Assembly: GCA_035457725.1 (NCBI GenBank)
Contig: DATIBC010000083.1
Span: 1-41,291 of the forward strand
Source of the DNA: DATFES01 sp035457725
GTDB lineage: Bacteria > Pseudomonadota > Alphaproteobacteria > CACIAM-22H2
Length of the DNA: 41,291 nucleotides
Direction of reading: 5' to 3'
Shown: positions 24,741-32,228 of the stretch, one piece after another
Numbering within the stretch: position 1 is the stretch's first letter
Layout: every line of letters begins with the position of its first letter
Program-made: the position numbers and the translations under genes
Notes under the pieces: model-generated
Seen by the model: the letters and a program-made list of their open reading frames with translations, nothing else
What the model was told of the DNA's origin: nothing
The model's database searches: none

Positions 24741-25136
24741 ATGTTCAGCCTCACCGTCAGCGACCATTTCATGATCGCGCACAGTTTCCGTGGCGAGATA
24801 TTCGGGCCTGCCCAGCGCCTGCATGGCGCTACCTACGCGGTCGAACTCGAATTGCGCCGCGTGGTGCTCGATGACAATGGCTTGGTGGCCGACATTGGGC
24901 TTTTGCGTCGCGTTCTCCGCCAGGTTCTCGATGAGCTCGACTATCGCAATCTTGATGAGGAACGCGACTTCTCCGGCCGGAATACGACGACTGAATATCT
25001 CGCCCAGGCGATTCATGGTCGCGCCGCCGCACGCATCAGGGCGGGCGCGGTCGGACCCGCCGAAGCGTTCGCCGGTCTCAAAGTGACGTTGCGCGAATCT
25101 CCCGTCGCGTGGGCGGCGTACGATGCGGCGATCTGA
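24741..25136 (+). CDS. 6-pyruvoyltetrahydropterin synthase / QueD homologue lacking catalytic residues
   Basis: A 131-residue protein with the T-fold layout of PTPS/QueD: N-terminal AHSF (zinc His14), then RLHGATY, a DELDYRNLDE stretch, NTTTEYLA, and VTLRES with Glu119. Compared with E. coli QueD, the catalytic Cys (CxxxHGH) is Ala24, the third zinc His of HGH is Ala30, and the catalytic His of LDHRNL is Tyr68; Asp67 and Glu119 remain. Ordinary PTPS or QueD catalysis therefore looks impossible, while pterin or pyrimidine binding may persist. It lies within a + strand operon with RibD-like, MDR, GT4 and methyltransferase genes, overlapping the GT4 gene by 14 bases. Confidence 0.85.
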   Translation: MFSLTVSDHFMIAHSFRGEIFGPAQRLHGATYAVELELRRVVLDDNGLVADIGLLRRVLRQVLDELDYRNLDEERDFSGRNTTTEYLAQAIHGRAAARIRAGAVGPAEAFAGLKVTLRESPVAWAAYDAAI

Positions 25137-26184
25137 GCGCCGCGAGGTGCATTTCGTCGTGCCGGGCGATATTGGTCAGGCGACCGGGGGATACGCTTAC
25201 GATCGCCGCATGGTCGAAGGGCTGCGCGATCTCGGGTGGCGCATCGCGGTCCATGAGCTTGCCGGGCGATTTCCCGATGCCGATGGGCGCGCGCGGCGCG
25301 CGGCGCGCGACGTGCTCGCTCGCATCGGCGCCGGTCGCGCGGTGATCGACGGGCTTGCCCTCCTCGCGTTCGACGGATTATTCGAGATGCCCACGCGGCC
25401 GCCGATCGTGGCGCTGGTCCATCATCCGTTGGCGCGCGAAAGCGGCCTCGATATGCCGCGCCGCCGCCGGTTCGCCGCCCGCGAGCCACGGATATGGCGG
25501 CGTTTGTCGGGAGTGATCGCCACCAGTTGCGCCACGCGACGTGAAATCGTCGCCGCCGGCGTATCGGCGGGGCGCGCCATCGCCATCGAGCCAGGCGTGG
25601 AGCATCGGCAATCAACGCGGCGACTTCGTCGGCGCGGAGGCGCGCTCCTGTTGGCCGTCGGCGCGATCATTCCACGCAAGGGACACGACGTATTGCTTGC
25701 CGCCCTTTCCGGCCTCCGCCGTCGACCATGGCGCCTGCTGTGCATCGGCAGCGACGCTCGCGATCGCCAACATGCCGCCCGGCTTCGCGCCGCAGTGCGT
25801 CTTCGCCGCTTGACCCGGCGCGTACGTTTCGTCGGCGAGGTCGGACCGCTTGTTCTCGAGCGCGCCTACTCGAGCGCGCATGTATTTACTTTGCCGTCGC
25901 TGCACGAAGGCTATGGGATGGCCTACGCCGACGCGCTCGCGCACGGTCTCCCCGTGGTGGCGACGCGCGCCGGAGCGCTTGCCGACCTTGTGCCGACCGG
26001 CGCCGGCACGCTGGTTCGCCCATACGACGCTGAGGGCTTGCGTCGCGCCTTGCGCCGCTTCTTGGAACGGCCATGTCGGCGGCTGCGGATGCGGCGCGGG
26101 GCGCTGGCGACGGCCCGCCGGTTCGCCGAATGGCCCCAACAGGTGCTTCGTTTCGCCGACGCGCTTGACCGCCTTGCGCCATGA
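25123..26184 (+). CDS. GT4-type glycosyltransferase
   Basis: A 353-residue GT-B glycosyltransferase. The N-terminal acceptor domain starts HFVVPGDIGQATGGYAYDRR, a donor-independent Gly-rich opening typical of GT4. The C-terminal donor domain has AVGAIIPRKGHDVLL, RVRFVGEV and the signature PSLHEGYGMAYAD. In the usual E-x7-E pair the second Glu is Asp270 (first Glu262). No membrane segment is present, so it acts in the cytoplasm or at the inner face. Acceptor unknown; in this operon a pteridine- or pyrimidine-like molecule, or a lipid, is plausible. It is Arg-rich throughout. It overlaps the PTPS-like gene by 14 bases and the methyltransferase gene by 4. Confidence 0.87.
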   Translation: MRRSERREVHFVVPGDIGQATGGYAYDRRMVEGLRDLGWRIAVHELAGRFPDADGRARRAARDVLARIGAGRAVIDGLALLAFDGLFEMPTRPPIVALVHHPLARESGLDMPRRRRFAAREPRIWRRLSGVIATSCATRREIVAAGVSAGRAIAIEPGVEHRQSTRRLRRRGGALLLAVGAIIPRKGHDVLLAALSGLRRRPWRLLCIGSDARDRQHAARLRAAVRLRRLTRRVRFVGEVGPLVLERAYSSAHVFTLPSLHEGYGMAYADALAHGLPVVATRAGALADLVPTGAGTLVRPYDAEGLRRALRRFLERPCRRLRMRRGALATARRFAEWPQQVLRFADALDRLAP

Positions 26185-26999
26185 GCGGATTCACTCGCGC
26201 CTGGTTCGCGCTGCGCGAGCCTTTCGATCGTAGATCGCGAAGCGAGGCGCAGGCGCGCGATTTCGCCGCGGCGTTGCGTGGCGATGCTTGCGTCGTCGAT
26301 ATCGGCGCCGGCACCGGCGCCAACATGCGCTACCTCGCGCCGCTTGTCCGGCCGAGCGTGCGTTGGCGCCTGGTCGACGGCGACGCCGGCCTGCTTGCCG
26401 CCGCCAGCGATTTTCTGCCGCGCGATCGGCCGATCGAAACGATGCAGGCCGACCTTACGCATAACCTTGTCGCGGCGCTCGAGGGCGCGGATGCGATAAC
26501 CGCGTCGGCGCTGATGGATCTGGTGTCGGCGAACTGGTTCGAAGCACTTGCGGAGATCGCCTTGCGCCGTCGGTTGCCGCTGCTATTCGCCCTAAGCGTC
26601 GACGGAAAACTGACCTTCGCGCCCGCGGACGCCGCCGATAACTTGGTGCTCGCGGCGTTCGCCAGCCATCAGCGCCGCGACAAGGGGTTTGGCCCCGCCC
26701 TCGGTCCCGACGCGCCGTCCCACATGAAATCGCGCCTCGAAGCGCTCGGAGCCGAAGTCCGCGTCGCCGCCTCCGACTGGCGCATCGGCCGCGATGCGCC
26801 GACGATGCTGGCGGCGATGATCGATGGCCTCGCCGCCGCGGCCGGCGAGGCGGCTCCCGACCACGCCGCCGAGATCGCCGCGTGGCGCAAGCGCCGGCAC
26901 GATGCATGCGCCAGAGCCTCGCTGTCGATGGTCGTCGGCCACAAGGACGTGTTGGCGTTGTGGCGCTCGCATCGTGTTCGACGCGGATTATCGTGCTAA
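26181..26999 (+). CDS. Class I SAM-dependent methyltransferase
   Basis: A 272-residue protein with the Rossmann-like methyltransferase fold. Motif I is VVDIGAGTGANMRYL (about residues 38-52), followed by the acidic strand end WRLVDGD that holds the SAM ribose, and a post-motif ADAITASALMDLVSANW region. The C-terminal part has no familiar signature. The acceptor is unknown. The start codon overlaps the GT4 stop (ATGA), so it is likely to be made together with the glycosyltransferase and may modify the same product. Confidence 0.83.
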   Translation: MSGFTRAWFALREPFDRRSRSEAQARDFAAALRGDACVVDIGAGTGANMRYLAPLVRPSVRWRLVDGDAGLLAAASDFLPRDRPIETMQADLTHNLVAALEGADAITASALMDLVSANWFEALAEIALRRRLPLLFALSVDGKLTFAPADAADNLVLAAFASHQRRDKGFGPALGPDAPSHMKSRLEALGAEVRVAASDWRIGRDAPTMLAAMIDGLAAAAGEAAPDHAAEIAAWRKRRHDACARASLSMVVGHKDVLALWRSHRVRRGLSC

Positions 27000-27044
27000 G
27001 ATTGCGCCAACTCGACGACGCCACGGACCACGCCCATTCCATCG

Positions 27045-27887
27045 TTGGACAATCCACTCGTACTCGGCTTTGTCGCACCTTTCGGCGTGGCGCTGGCGGC
27101 GATGACGCTGGCGCGGGTCCTGGCCAGCGGCGGAATGCGCACCTGGCTGACTGGCGCGTCGATCGCGCTTGGATTTCTCGCCGCGCAGGTGGTGATTTTT
27201 GGATGGCCAGCATGGCCGCCACTGGGCGCGCAACAGAAGATCGCGGTGGCGATCGCCGCCTCGATCGCGCTCGGATTGGTCGCCGATCTGTCGCGCCCCG
27301 GAGCGGCGCTCCGCAGGCTGACGACCTTGTGCGCCATCGCGATTGCCGCCGCGTGGCTGATCCTGCCGCTGTTGCGCCCGGCGTTTTCGCTCGATTTGGG
27401 GTTAGCCGCCGGAGCGTTCGCCGTGGCACTCATCATCGCTTGGCGTTGCGGCGCGATGCTCGACGACGCCCAGGCGGCCGGAGCGACGCTCGCCATCACC
27501 GCGTTCGGACTTTCGGTCGTCGCGGTGCTGGGAAACACGGCGTCGATCGGCCAGCTCGCCGGCGCGCTCGCCGCCGCCGCCGCCGCTTATACGATCTGGA
27601 ACTGGTTGGGCGGGCGGGATAGTTTCGGCGTCGCCGCGTCGCTGGGCGGATTTGGCGCGCTGGCCTTGTTGGCGGCCCAGGCCGTGGCATTCACGCGCAC
27701 CAACGTGATCGCGATCGTCGTGCTGTTGGGGTCGCTGTTCGCCCCGCGCCTGATCCGCGCCGGGTTGCCGGGCCTGTCGCCAAGCTCGTTTTTCTTCGCC
27801 GTCGCGGTGGCGATCGCCGCCGCGGTTCCAGCCGGCGCCGCGGTGGCGGTGGCGTTTCTTGCCGGCGGTGCTCGCGCGCCCTACTGA
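27045..27887 (+). CDS. Polytopic membrane protein, unknown function
   Basis: About 280 residues, almost entirely hydrophobic, with roughly eight to nine predicted membrane segments and few charged residues. No family motif is recognised. Upstream of TTG 27045 the frame runs back to a stop at 26997-26999 with no ATG or GTG, so either this TTG or a start further inside is used; the Shine-Dalgarno sequence is weak. It is the last + strand gene of the operon, 45 bases after the methyltransferase, and overlaps the convergent methyltransferase gene by 7 bases. Context suggests export or membrane insertion of the pathway product, but this is inference. Confidence 0.65.
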   Translation: MDNPLVLGFVAPFGVALAAMTLARVLASGGMRTWLTGASIALGFLAAQVVIFGWPAWPPLGAQQKIAVAIAASIALGLVADLSRPGAALRRLTTLCAIAIAAAWLILPLLRPAFSLDLGLAAGAFAVALIIAWRCGAMLDDAQAAGATLAITAFGLSVVAVLGNTASIGQLAGALAAAAAAYTIWNWLGGRDSFGVAASLGGFGALALLAAQAVAFTRTNVIAIVVLLGSLFAPRLIRAGLPGLSPSSFFFAVAVAIAAAVPAGAAVAVAFLAGGARAPY

Positions 27888-28756
27888 ACGCGTCGCGCGA
27901 CCAGAAGCTGGTATGTCATTGCGCCGCGCCGATAAAGCCGCTCGAGCATCAAGCCGCCAAGATACGAATCCAGCATTGCCTGCGCCGTCGTCCTGGGAAC
28001 GAACGCGTACGCCAGACGATTGAGCGCGGCGAGCGCGCCGATCCGCGCAAGCGAGCGCGGCCGTAGCCACGCCGTCAGATCGTCGCCCAGCTCGAATTCG
28101 AGGTTCGCCAGGTGAAATGCGCGCGCATAGTCGCTGGCGCGCGGCGGACGAAGACAACGCCAGCCACGGCGAAACCGCGCGAAATCCGCATCGTCGTCAG
28201 CCAAAGCGCCGTCCGGCACGTCGTCAACGATAGCGATACGGCCGCTTGGCTTGAGTGCGCCGGCAAGGTTTTTGATCGTCCGGTCGATGTCGGTACTGTG
28301 CGACAGCGATTCGATGGCAAGGATCAGATCGTAGCGGCGTGGCGGCGGCAGGTCGTAGCTGCGGACCATGAAACGGCAATCGCCGCCAATTCCCTGGCGC
28401 GCCGCGTGCGCAGAGGCGCTCTCAGCCTGCACGGCCGAAAGCGTCAATCCGTCGTAGCGCCCACCCAGCCGCGAGCGCCAGCGGAAAATCGTCCCCCCGA
28501 ACCCGCACCCAGCGTCGAGGACGTCGAGGTCGCGCCCGGGCGACAGACGTTCGATCAGCTGGGCATCGAGCATCTCGGGCGACGGCGGCGTGGCGCTGCC
28601 CGGCGCGGCAAGGGAACGGTGCATGTCCAACCCGGCGTAGCCGCCGCCGTAGCCGAAGAATCGCGCCCAACGCACGACACGCGACAGGCGATCGTAGTAA
28701 AGCGCCAGCGCCGCATCGGTACCCTCGACGTCGATGCTGGCGGGCTCGGCCGTCAC
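27881..28756 (-). CDS. SAM-dependent methyltransferase (UbiE/cyclopropane-synthase-like)
   Basis: A 291-residue methyltransferase with motif I LDVLDAGCGFGGTIFRW (about residues 77-93), ILAIESLSHS and a post-I acidic region, followed by a helical C-terminus. The order resembles enzymes that methylate small lipophilic or quinone-like acceptors. The GTG start overlaps the YceI stop by 4 bases (GTGA). It is the last gene of the minus-strand set sulfatase-like, CDP-alcohol phosphatidyltransferase, YceI, methyltransferase. It is a second methyltransferase of the locus and not closely similar to the one at 26181-26999. Confidence 0.85.
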   Translation of the reverse strand: MTAEPASIDVEGTDAALALYYDRLSRVVRWARFFGYGGGYAGLDMHRSLAAPGSATPPSPEMLDAQLIERLSPGRDLDVLDAGCGFGGTIFRWRSRLGGRYDGLTLSAVQAESASAHAARQGIGGDCRFMVRSYDLPPPRRYDLILAIESLSHSTDIDRTIKNLAGALKPSGRIAIVDDVPDGALADDDADFARFRRGWRCLRPPRASDYARAFHLANLEFELGDDLTAWLRPRSLARIGALAALNRLAYAFVPRTTAQAMLDSYLGGLMLERLYRRGAMTYQLLVARRVQ

Positions 28757-29391
28757 TTACGGATCGCTTCGAACTCGATGAAGAGTTCGACCTCGTCGCC
28801 CACCCAGCCCTGGTCGAGGCCGTAGCTCATGCCAAACGCGCTGCGCTTGAAGGCACCGCGCGCTGACACGCCGACGACGTAATTCGGCCGCGAAAACAAC
28901 CCGCCGGTCGCGATCGGATAGACGGCCGCCTTATTGAGCCTGAGATCGAGCGTTATCGGCTGCGTCTTGCCGAGCAAGGTCAGCTCGCCGGCGATGCGTC
29001 CCGTGCGCTCGCCGGTGCGCTCGGCGGTCTTGCCGACGAAGGTCATCTCGGGGAATTCGCGTGCGTTCAGGAAATCGGGACTCCGCAGATGCTCGTCGCG
29101 TTCCTTCTGATTGGAGAACACGCTCGCCGACTTGATCGCGATCTTGACGTTCGACAGCGCCAGCGCCTTCTCGTCGAACGTGAAACTGCCGCTAGCCTCG
29201 CGAAACATTCCGAGCACCTTGGCGTAACCGATATGGTCGACCAGGAAGCCGATCGAGAAGTGATCCGGGTCGATGGTGAACTCGGCGGTCTGAGCCTCGA
29301 CGGGTCGCGTCGCGACGCCGAGCACCAGGGCGAGCCCGGCGCATGCGGCGACGATCTTGCTGCGAGGCGCGCGAATCAGGTCGGTACGCAT
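28753..29391 (-). CDS. YceI-family periplasmic lipocalin-like protein
   Basis: A 212-residue secreted protein: signal peptide (about residues 1-33, ending RPVEA), then the YceI beta-barrel with FTIDPDHFSIGFLVDHIGYAKVLGMF, SGSFTFDE, SPDFLNAREFPEMTF and LTLLGKTQPITLDL. YceI proteins bind long isoprenoid or fatty-amide ligands in a hydrophobic pocket. The start at 29391 has AAAGGA four bases upstream. The gene overlaps the end of the CDP-alcohol phosphatidyltransferase gene by 16 bases, so they are cotranscribed. It could carry a polyprenyl-type or lipid-linked intermediate of this locus across the periplasm. Confidence 0.92.
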   Translation of the reverse strand: MRTDLIRAPRSKIVAACAGLALVLGVATRPVEAQTAEFTIDPDHFSIGFLVDHIGYAKVLGMFREASGSFTFDEKALALSNVKIAIKSASVFSNQKERDEHLRSPDFLNAREFPEMTFVGKTAERTGERTGRIAGELTLLGKTQPITLDLRLNKAAVYPIATGGLFSRPNYVVGVSARGAFKRSAFGMSYGLDQGWVGDEVELFIEFEAIRK

Positions 29392-30113
29392 GAGTCCTTT
29401 CCCGGAGATTGAGCAATGCGAATCAGCCATATTACGTCGGCGGCGAAGGAATAGATGACGGCAACCAGCCCCGCTCCGGCGATAGCCGCGGCCGCCGGCC
29501 CGGCGATCGGCGGCGCCAGCGCCGCCGCGAGCGTCGCCGTCTGGATGGCGCAAATCGCCCGCCGGCGCGCGCTCGGCGGCAGTTCAGCGCGCAGCGCCGG
29601 CAGCAGCGCGCCCGCGGCGACAAAGACGTAACGAAGAGCCCCGGCGGTCAATATCCACGCTCCGAGCTTATCGATACGGACGAGCAGCGCGCACAACACC
29701 AAAATAAGAAATGCATCGACCTCCATGTCGAATCGCGCGCCGAATCGCGACGCGAGTCCGCTACGCCGCGCCGCCCATCCATCGATGCCGTCGCCGATCA
29801 ATCCGACAAAGCCGACCACGCATGCGATCCAGACGAGCGGAGCGGCGACCGGCGCGGCAAGCGCGCCCGCGAGCAGCGCCACGGAGCCGGCGCGAACCAG
29901 AGTGATCCAATTGGCAACGCCGAAGCGGGTGTGCGGCCGATGCGCGTCAAGACCGCGCAGCACCGGCACGACGGCGAATGAATAGACGGCGATCGCCGAC
30001 CCCACTTGCACTGGCGCGAACATTCCGGCGAACCAGATAAGCAGAAGCGAAAGCAGCAGCCCAATGGCGACGATGGCGACCGCGCGGCGGGTGTCGAATT
30101 TGAGCGCGTCCAT
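29376..30113 (-). CDS. CDP-alcohol phosphatidyltransferase family membrane protein
   Basis: A 245-residue inner-membrane enzyme with six predicted membrane segments. The complete family motif D-x2-DG-x2-AR-x8-G-x3-D-x3-D is present, from Asp108 to Asp133 (GDGIDGWAARRSG, then FGARFDMEVD), preceded by NWITLVRAGS. Such enzymes move a phosphatidyl (or similar phospho-) group from a CDP-alcohol to a hydroxyl acceptor. The acceptor here is unknown; it is not placed with housekeeping pgsA or pssA neighbours. The start at 30113 is the first ATG that does not run into the sulfatase-like gene, which ends 4 bases upstream. Confidence 0.9.
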   Translation of the reverse strand: MDALKFDTRRAVAIVAIGLLLSLLLIWFAGMFAPVQVGSAIAVYSFAVVPVLRGLDAHRPHTRFGVANWITLVRAGSVALLAGALAAPVAAPLVWIACVVGFVGLIGDGIDGWAARRSGLASRFGARFDMEVDAFLILVLCALLVRIDKLGAWILTAGALRYVFVAAGALLPALRAELPPSARRRAICAIQTATLAAALAPPIAGPAAAAIAGAGLVAVIYSFAADVIWLIRIAQSPGKDSCVPT

Positions 30114-30117
30114 CACC

Positions 30118-31800
30118 TCACCCGCCGCCGGCGAGCGACGGCGGGGGCTTGGCGCCATGCGCCGCCGGTACCCCGAAGTTCGCGAATAGCCAGTTGATGA
30201 GGCTTTCCATGCCAACATCACTCGACGTCCGGCGCGGCACAATGCCATCGGCAAATCCGGCGTCGCGGAACGGCTCGACTAAGCGCGGATCGCGGCTGAG
30301 GACATGGATCGGCACCGCCTTGTTGCGCGTCGCCGCCGCCGCGGTCAAGGGCGGCTGATGATCGCCGACGATGATGATCAGCGCATCGCCGCTGAGGCGT
30401 TCGACCAAATAGTTTTCGATCGCGCCGAGCACATAGGCGATCGCCGCGAGATAGCCCTCATTGTTGTCGAACACCTGGCCGCCCGGCGGAGGATATCGCT
30501 TTCCCTCATGTTCGAAATAGATCGCTCCGTCAGCGATCCGGCGGCCGTCGGCGATCGCTGGTGGGACATGGTCGAAGGGCAAATGGCTCGACGACAGCAC
30601 GTATTGCAGGAACAGCGGCTGGCGCCTTGGGGCGATCTCCAGGTCGTGGACGCGTTCAAGTACGAACTGGTCGGGCGTCGTCTCCCATGCGAAGCGCGGC
30701 CCTCGGTAGCCGAGCGCCGCGTCGTCGAGCACCGCATCGAACGAAAAGAACGCACCGTACGGCCAGGGCTGTTGCAGGCGCGGCATTACCGCCACCGTCC
30801 GGTAGCCGGCCTCCCGGAAGTAATGGCCGAGCGCGCGAGCGTCGGTGGTCAACATCACGTCGTAGAGCGGCTGCGAGTCGACGCGAATGCCGGTGAGGAG
30901 CGTTGCGTGCGCCATCCACGATCCGCCGCCGGTGATCGGCGAATTCAGCACGTCCGAGTAGATGCGATACCCCGCCGCCCGCGCTCGCGCCTCGAACCGC
31001 GCCAATTGGGGCGCCAGCGCGCCGCGCATCGAGACATCGCTGAAGGTGATGGCGCCATAGGACTCGGCGAAGATCAGCAATATGTCGCGGCCACCCAGAC
31101 CGACGAGGCTCGGCCGTTCCGGCCGAGCGGCGAGGGCCGTGCGTATGAGCGCCAAATTCCGGCCGTGGAGCCCGGAAGCGTCGAGCCAATTGAGCGCGTT
31201 GCGCAGTACCGCTTCGCTTATCGCTGCGGAAACCGGCGCCGGTCCGAGATCGTAACGCGCCGGCACCAGCGGAAAGGCCGCCGCGGCCAGGCCGAGAGCG
31301 GCGAAGACCGCCGGCCAACGCTTGGCGGCGACCGCCCGCCAGATGGCGCCGATCAGCGCATTGACGGCCGCCAGCGCCAGCACGCAGCCGCCGACGGCGC
31401 CGGCGAGATAGGCCGTGAACGTCACCCCCGGCAACGCATCGTGGAGGAGCCCGAGAAAAAACGGCAGATACTTCAAATCCACGGCGGCGTTGAATTCGCG
31501 GCCAAAGAACCATGGAACCATGATGTCAGCGAGGCGGACCAGGAGCCCGACCACGATAACGCCGGAGAGCCCCCAGCGCGCCCACGACGCCAGCGACGCG
31601 GCCCGCCAAGCGAGAATGCCCAAGATCGCCAGCAAAGCGACCAATTCGACCGACGCCTGCGCGGGGAACAGCGCCCACGGCGTCTCGATGAAGTCGCCGG
31701 CGACCAACAATGCGTTGAGTAGAAGCGCGGCGACGAGGGCGGACAAAAATCCGCCTACTCGCCGACGCGCGTGTTCGCCGTTATCGAGAGCCGGCTGCAT
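30118..31800 (-). CDS. Membrane-anchored sulfatase/LtaS-like phosphotransferase
   Basis: A 560-residue protein: about five N-terminal membrane segments (residues 1-170) and a periplasmic alkaline-phosphatase-fold domain. Metal and active-site elements seen are ILLIFAESYG (Glu246), TGGGSWMAHATLLTG with Ser294 at the nucleophile position (Thr in LtaS), SSHLPFDH, and IIVGDHQPP (Asp480, His481). This is the layout of LtaS, OpgB and EptA-like enzymes that transfer phosphoglycerol or phosphoethanolamine from lipids. Start 31800 (MQPALDNGEHARRR) is chosen; an extension to 31851 is possible. It is followed 4 bases later by the CDP-alcohol phosphatidyltransferase gene, suggesting joint action on one lipid-linked product. 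Confidence 0.88.
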   Translation of the reverse strand: MQPALDNGEHARRRVGGFLSALVAALLLNALLVAGDFIETPWALFPAQASVELVALLAILGILAWRAASLASWARWGLSGVIVVGLLVRLADIMVPWFFGREFNAAVDLKYLPFFLGLLHDALPGVTFTAYLAGAVGGCVLALAAVNALIGAIWRAVAAKRWPAVFAALGLAAAAFPLVPARYDLGPAPVSAAISEAVLRNALNWLDASGLHGRNLALIRTALAARPERPSLVGLGGRDILLIFAESYGAITFSDVSMRGALAPQLARFEARARAAGYRIYSDVLNSPITGGGSWMAHATLLTGIRVDSQPLYDVMLTTDARALGHYFREAGYRTVAVMPRLQQPWPYGAFFSFDAVLDDAALGYRGPRFAWETTPDQFVLERVHDLEIAPRRQPLFLQYVLSSSHLPFDHVPPAIADGRRIADGAIYFEHEGKRYPPPGGQVFDNNEGYLAAIAYVLGAIENYLVERLSGDALIIIVGDHQPPLTAAAATRNKAVPIHVLSRDPRLVEPFRDAGFADGIVPRRTSSDVGMESLINWLFANFGVPAAHGAKPPPSLAGGG

Positions 31801-31888
31801 GGGACAAAATACTAGAGTCCGGCGGATCGTCTCGCCAGTCGAACACGACATTTTGAATGCTGCCCGCCCGAGGCGGCGACGGGCAAGG

Positions 31889-32041
31889 TCAGATCTGGCG
31901 GACCAAGTACACTGGCCAGCCGACGACGACGAGACCGTACTCGAATACGCTACGCGAGCGGGCGTACACGTCGGTCAGCGAGTATGCACCGACGATCAAC
32001 CCGACGATGAGGTAGCCGATGATGAGCTGTTCGCGTTCCAT
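31889..32041 (-). CDS. Small membrane protein (50 residues)
   Basis: A short gene encoding 50 residues, beginning MEREQLIIGYLIVGLIVGAY and ending VVVGWPVYLVRQI. It has two hydrophobic segments (about residues 6-22 and 35-47) separated by a charged loop (DVYARSRS). No known family was recognised. The composition is protein-like, the charge pattern fits a two-pass membrane hairpin, and it is 88 bases upstream of and co-oriented with the sulfatase-like gene. A purine-rich AAGAAAG lies 5 bases before the ATG, a weak ribosome-binding site. It may be an accessory subunit of one of the membrane enzymes downstream. Confidence 0.6.
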   Translation of the reverse strand: MEREQLIIGYLIVGLIVGAYSLTDVYARSRSVFEYGLVVVGWPVYLVRQI

Positions 32042-32228
32042 GGCCGCTTTCTTGGCTCGTAGGCCGCGCGCACGTCACAAGCGTTCCTGGCAAACTGGTT
32101 AACAAGGTATTAATAAATTTGAACGATTCGCCGTCTCCGAGCGGCAGCGCTATTATCCGGCGCGCCACGTCAATTCGCAAGCGCGTTGGGGCGCGCGCGG
32201 CGTCCATTGAAGCGCATGGGGGAGTCGC

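Noticed and set aside
23691..25016. 441-codon minus-strand frame antisense to the MDR and PTPS-like genes
   Set aside because: Composition is that of an antisense shadow and it breaks an overlapping, family-recognisable + strand operon.
30304..31722. 472-codon + strand frame antisense to the LtaS-like gene
   Set aside because: Shadow frame rich in Arg, Glu and Asp without any fold signature; the minus-strand gene has clear active-site motifs.
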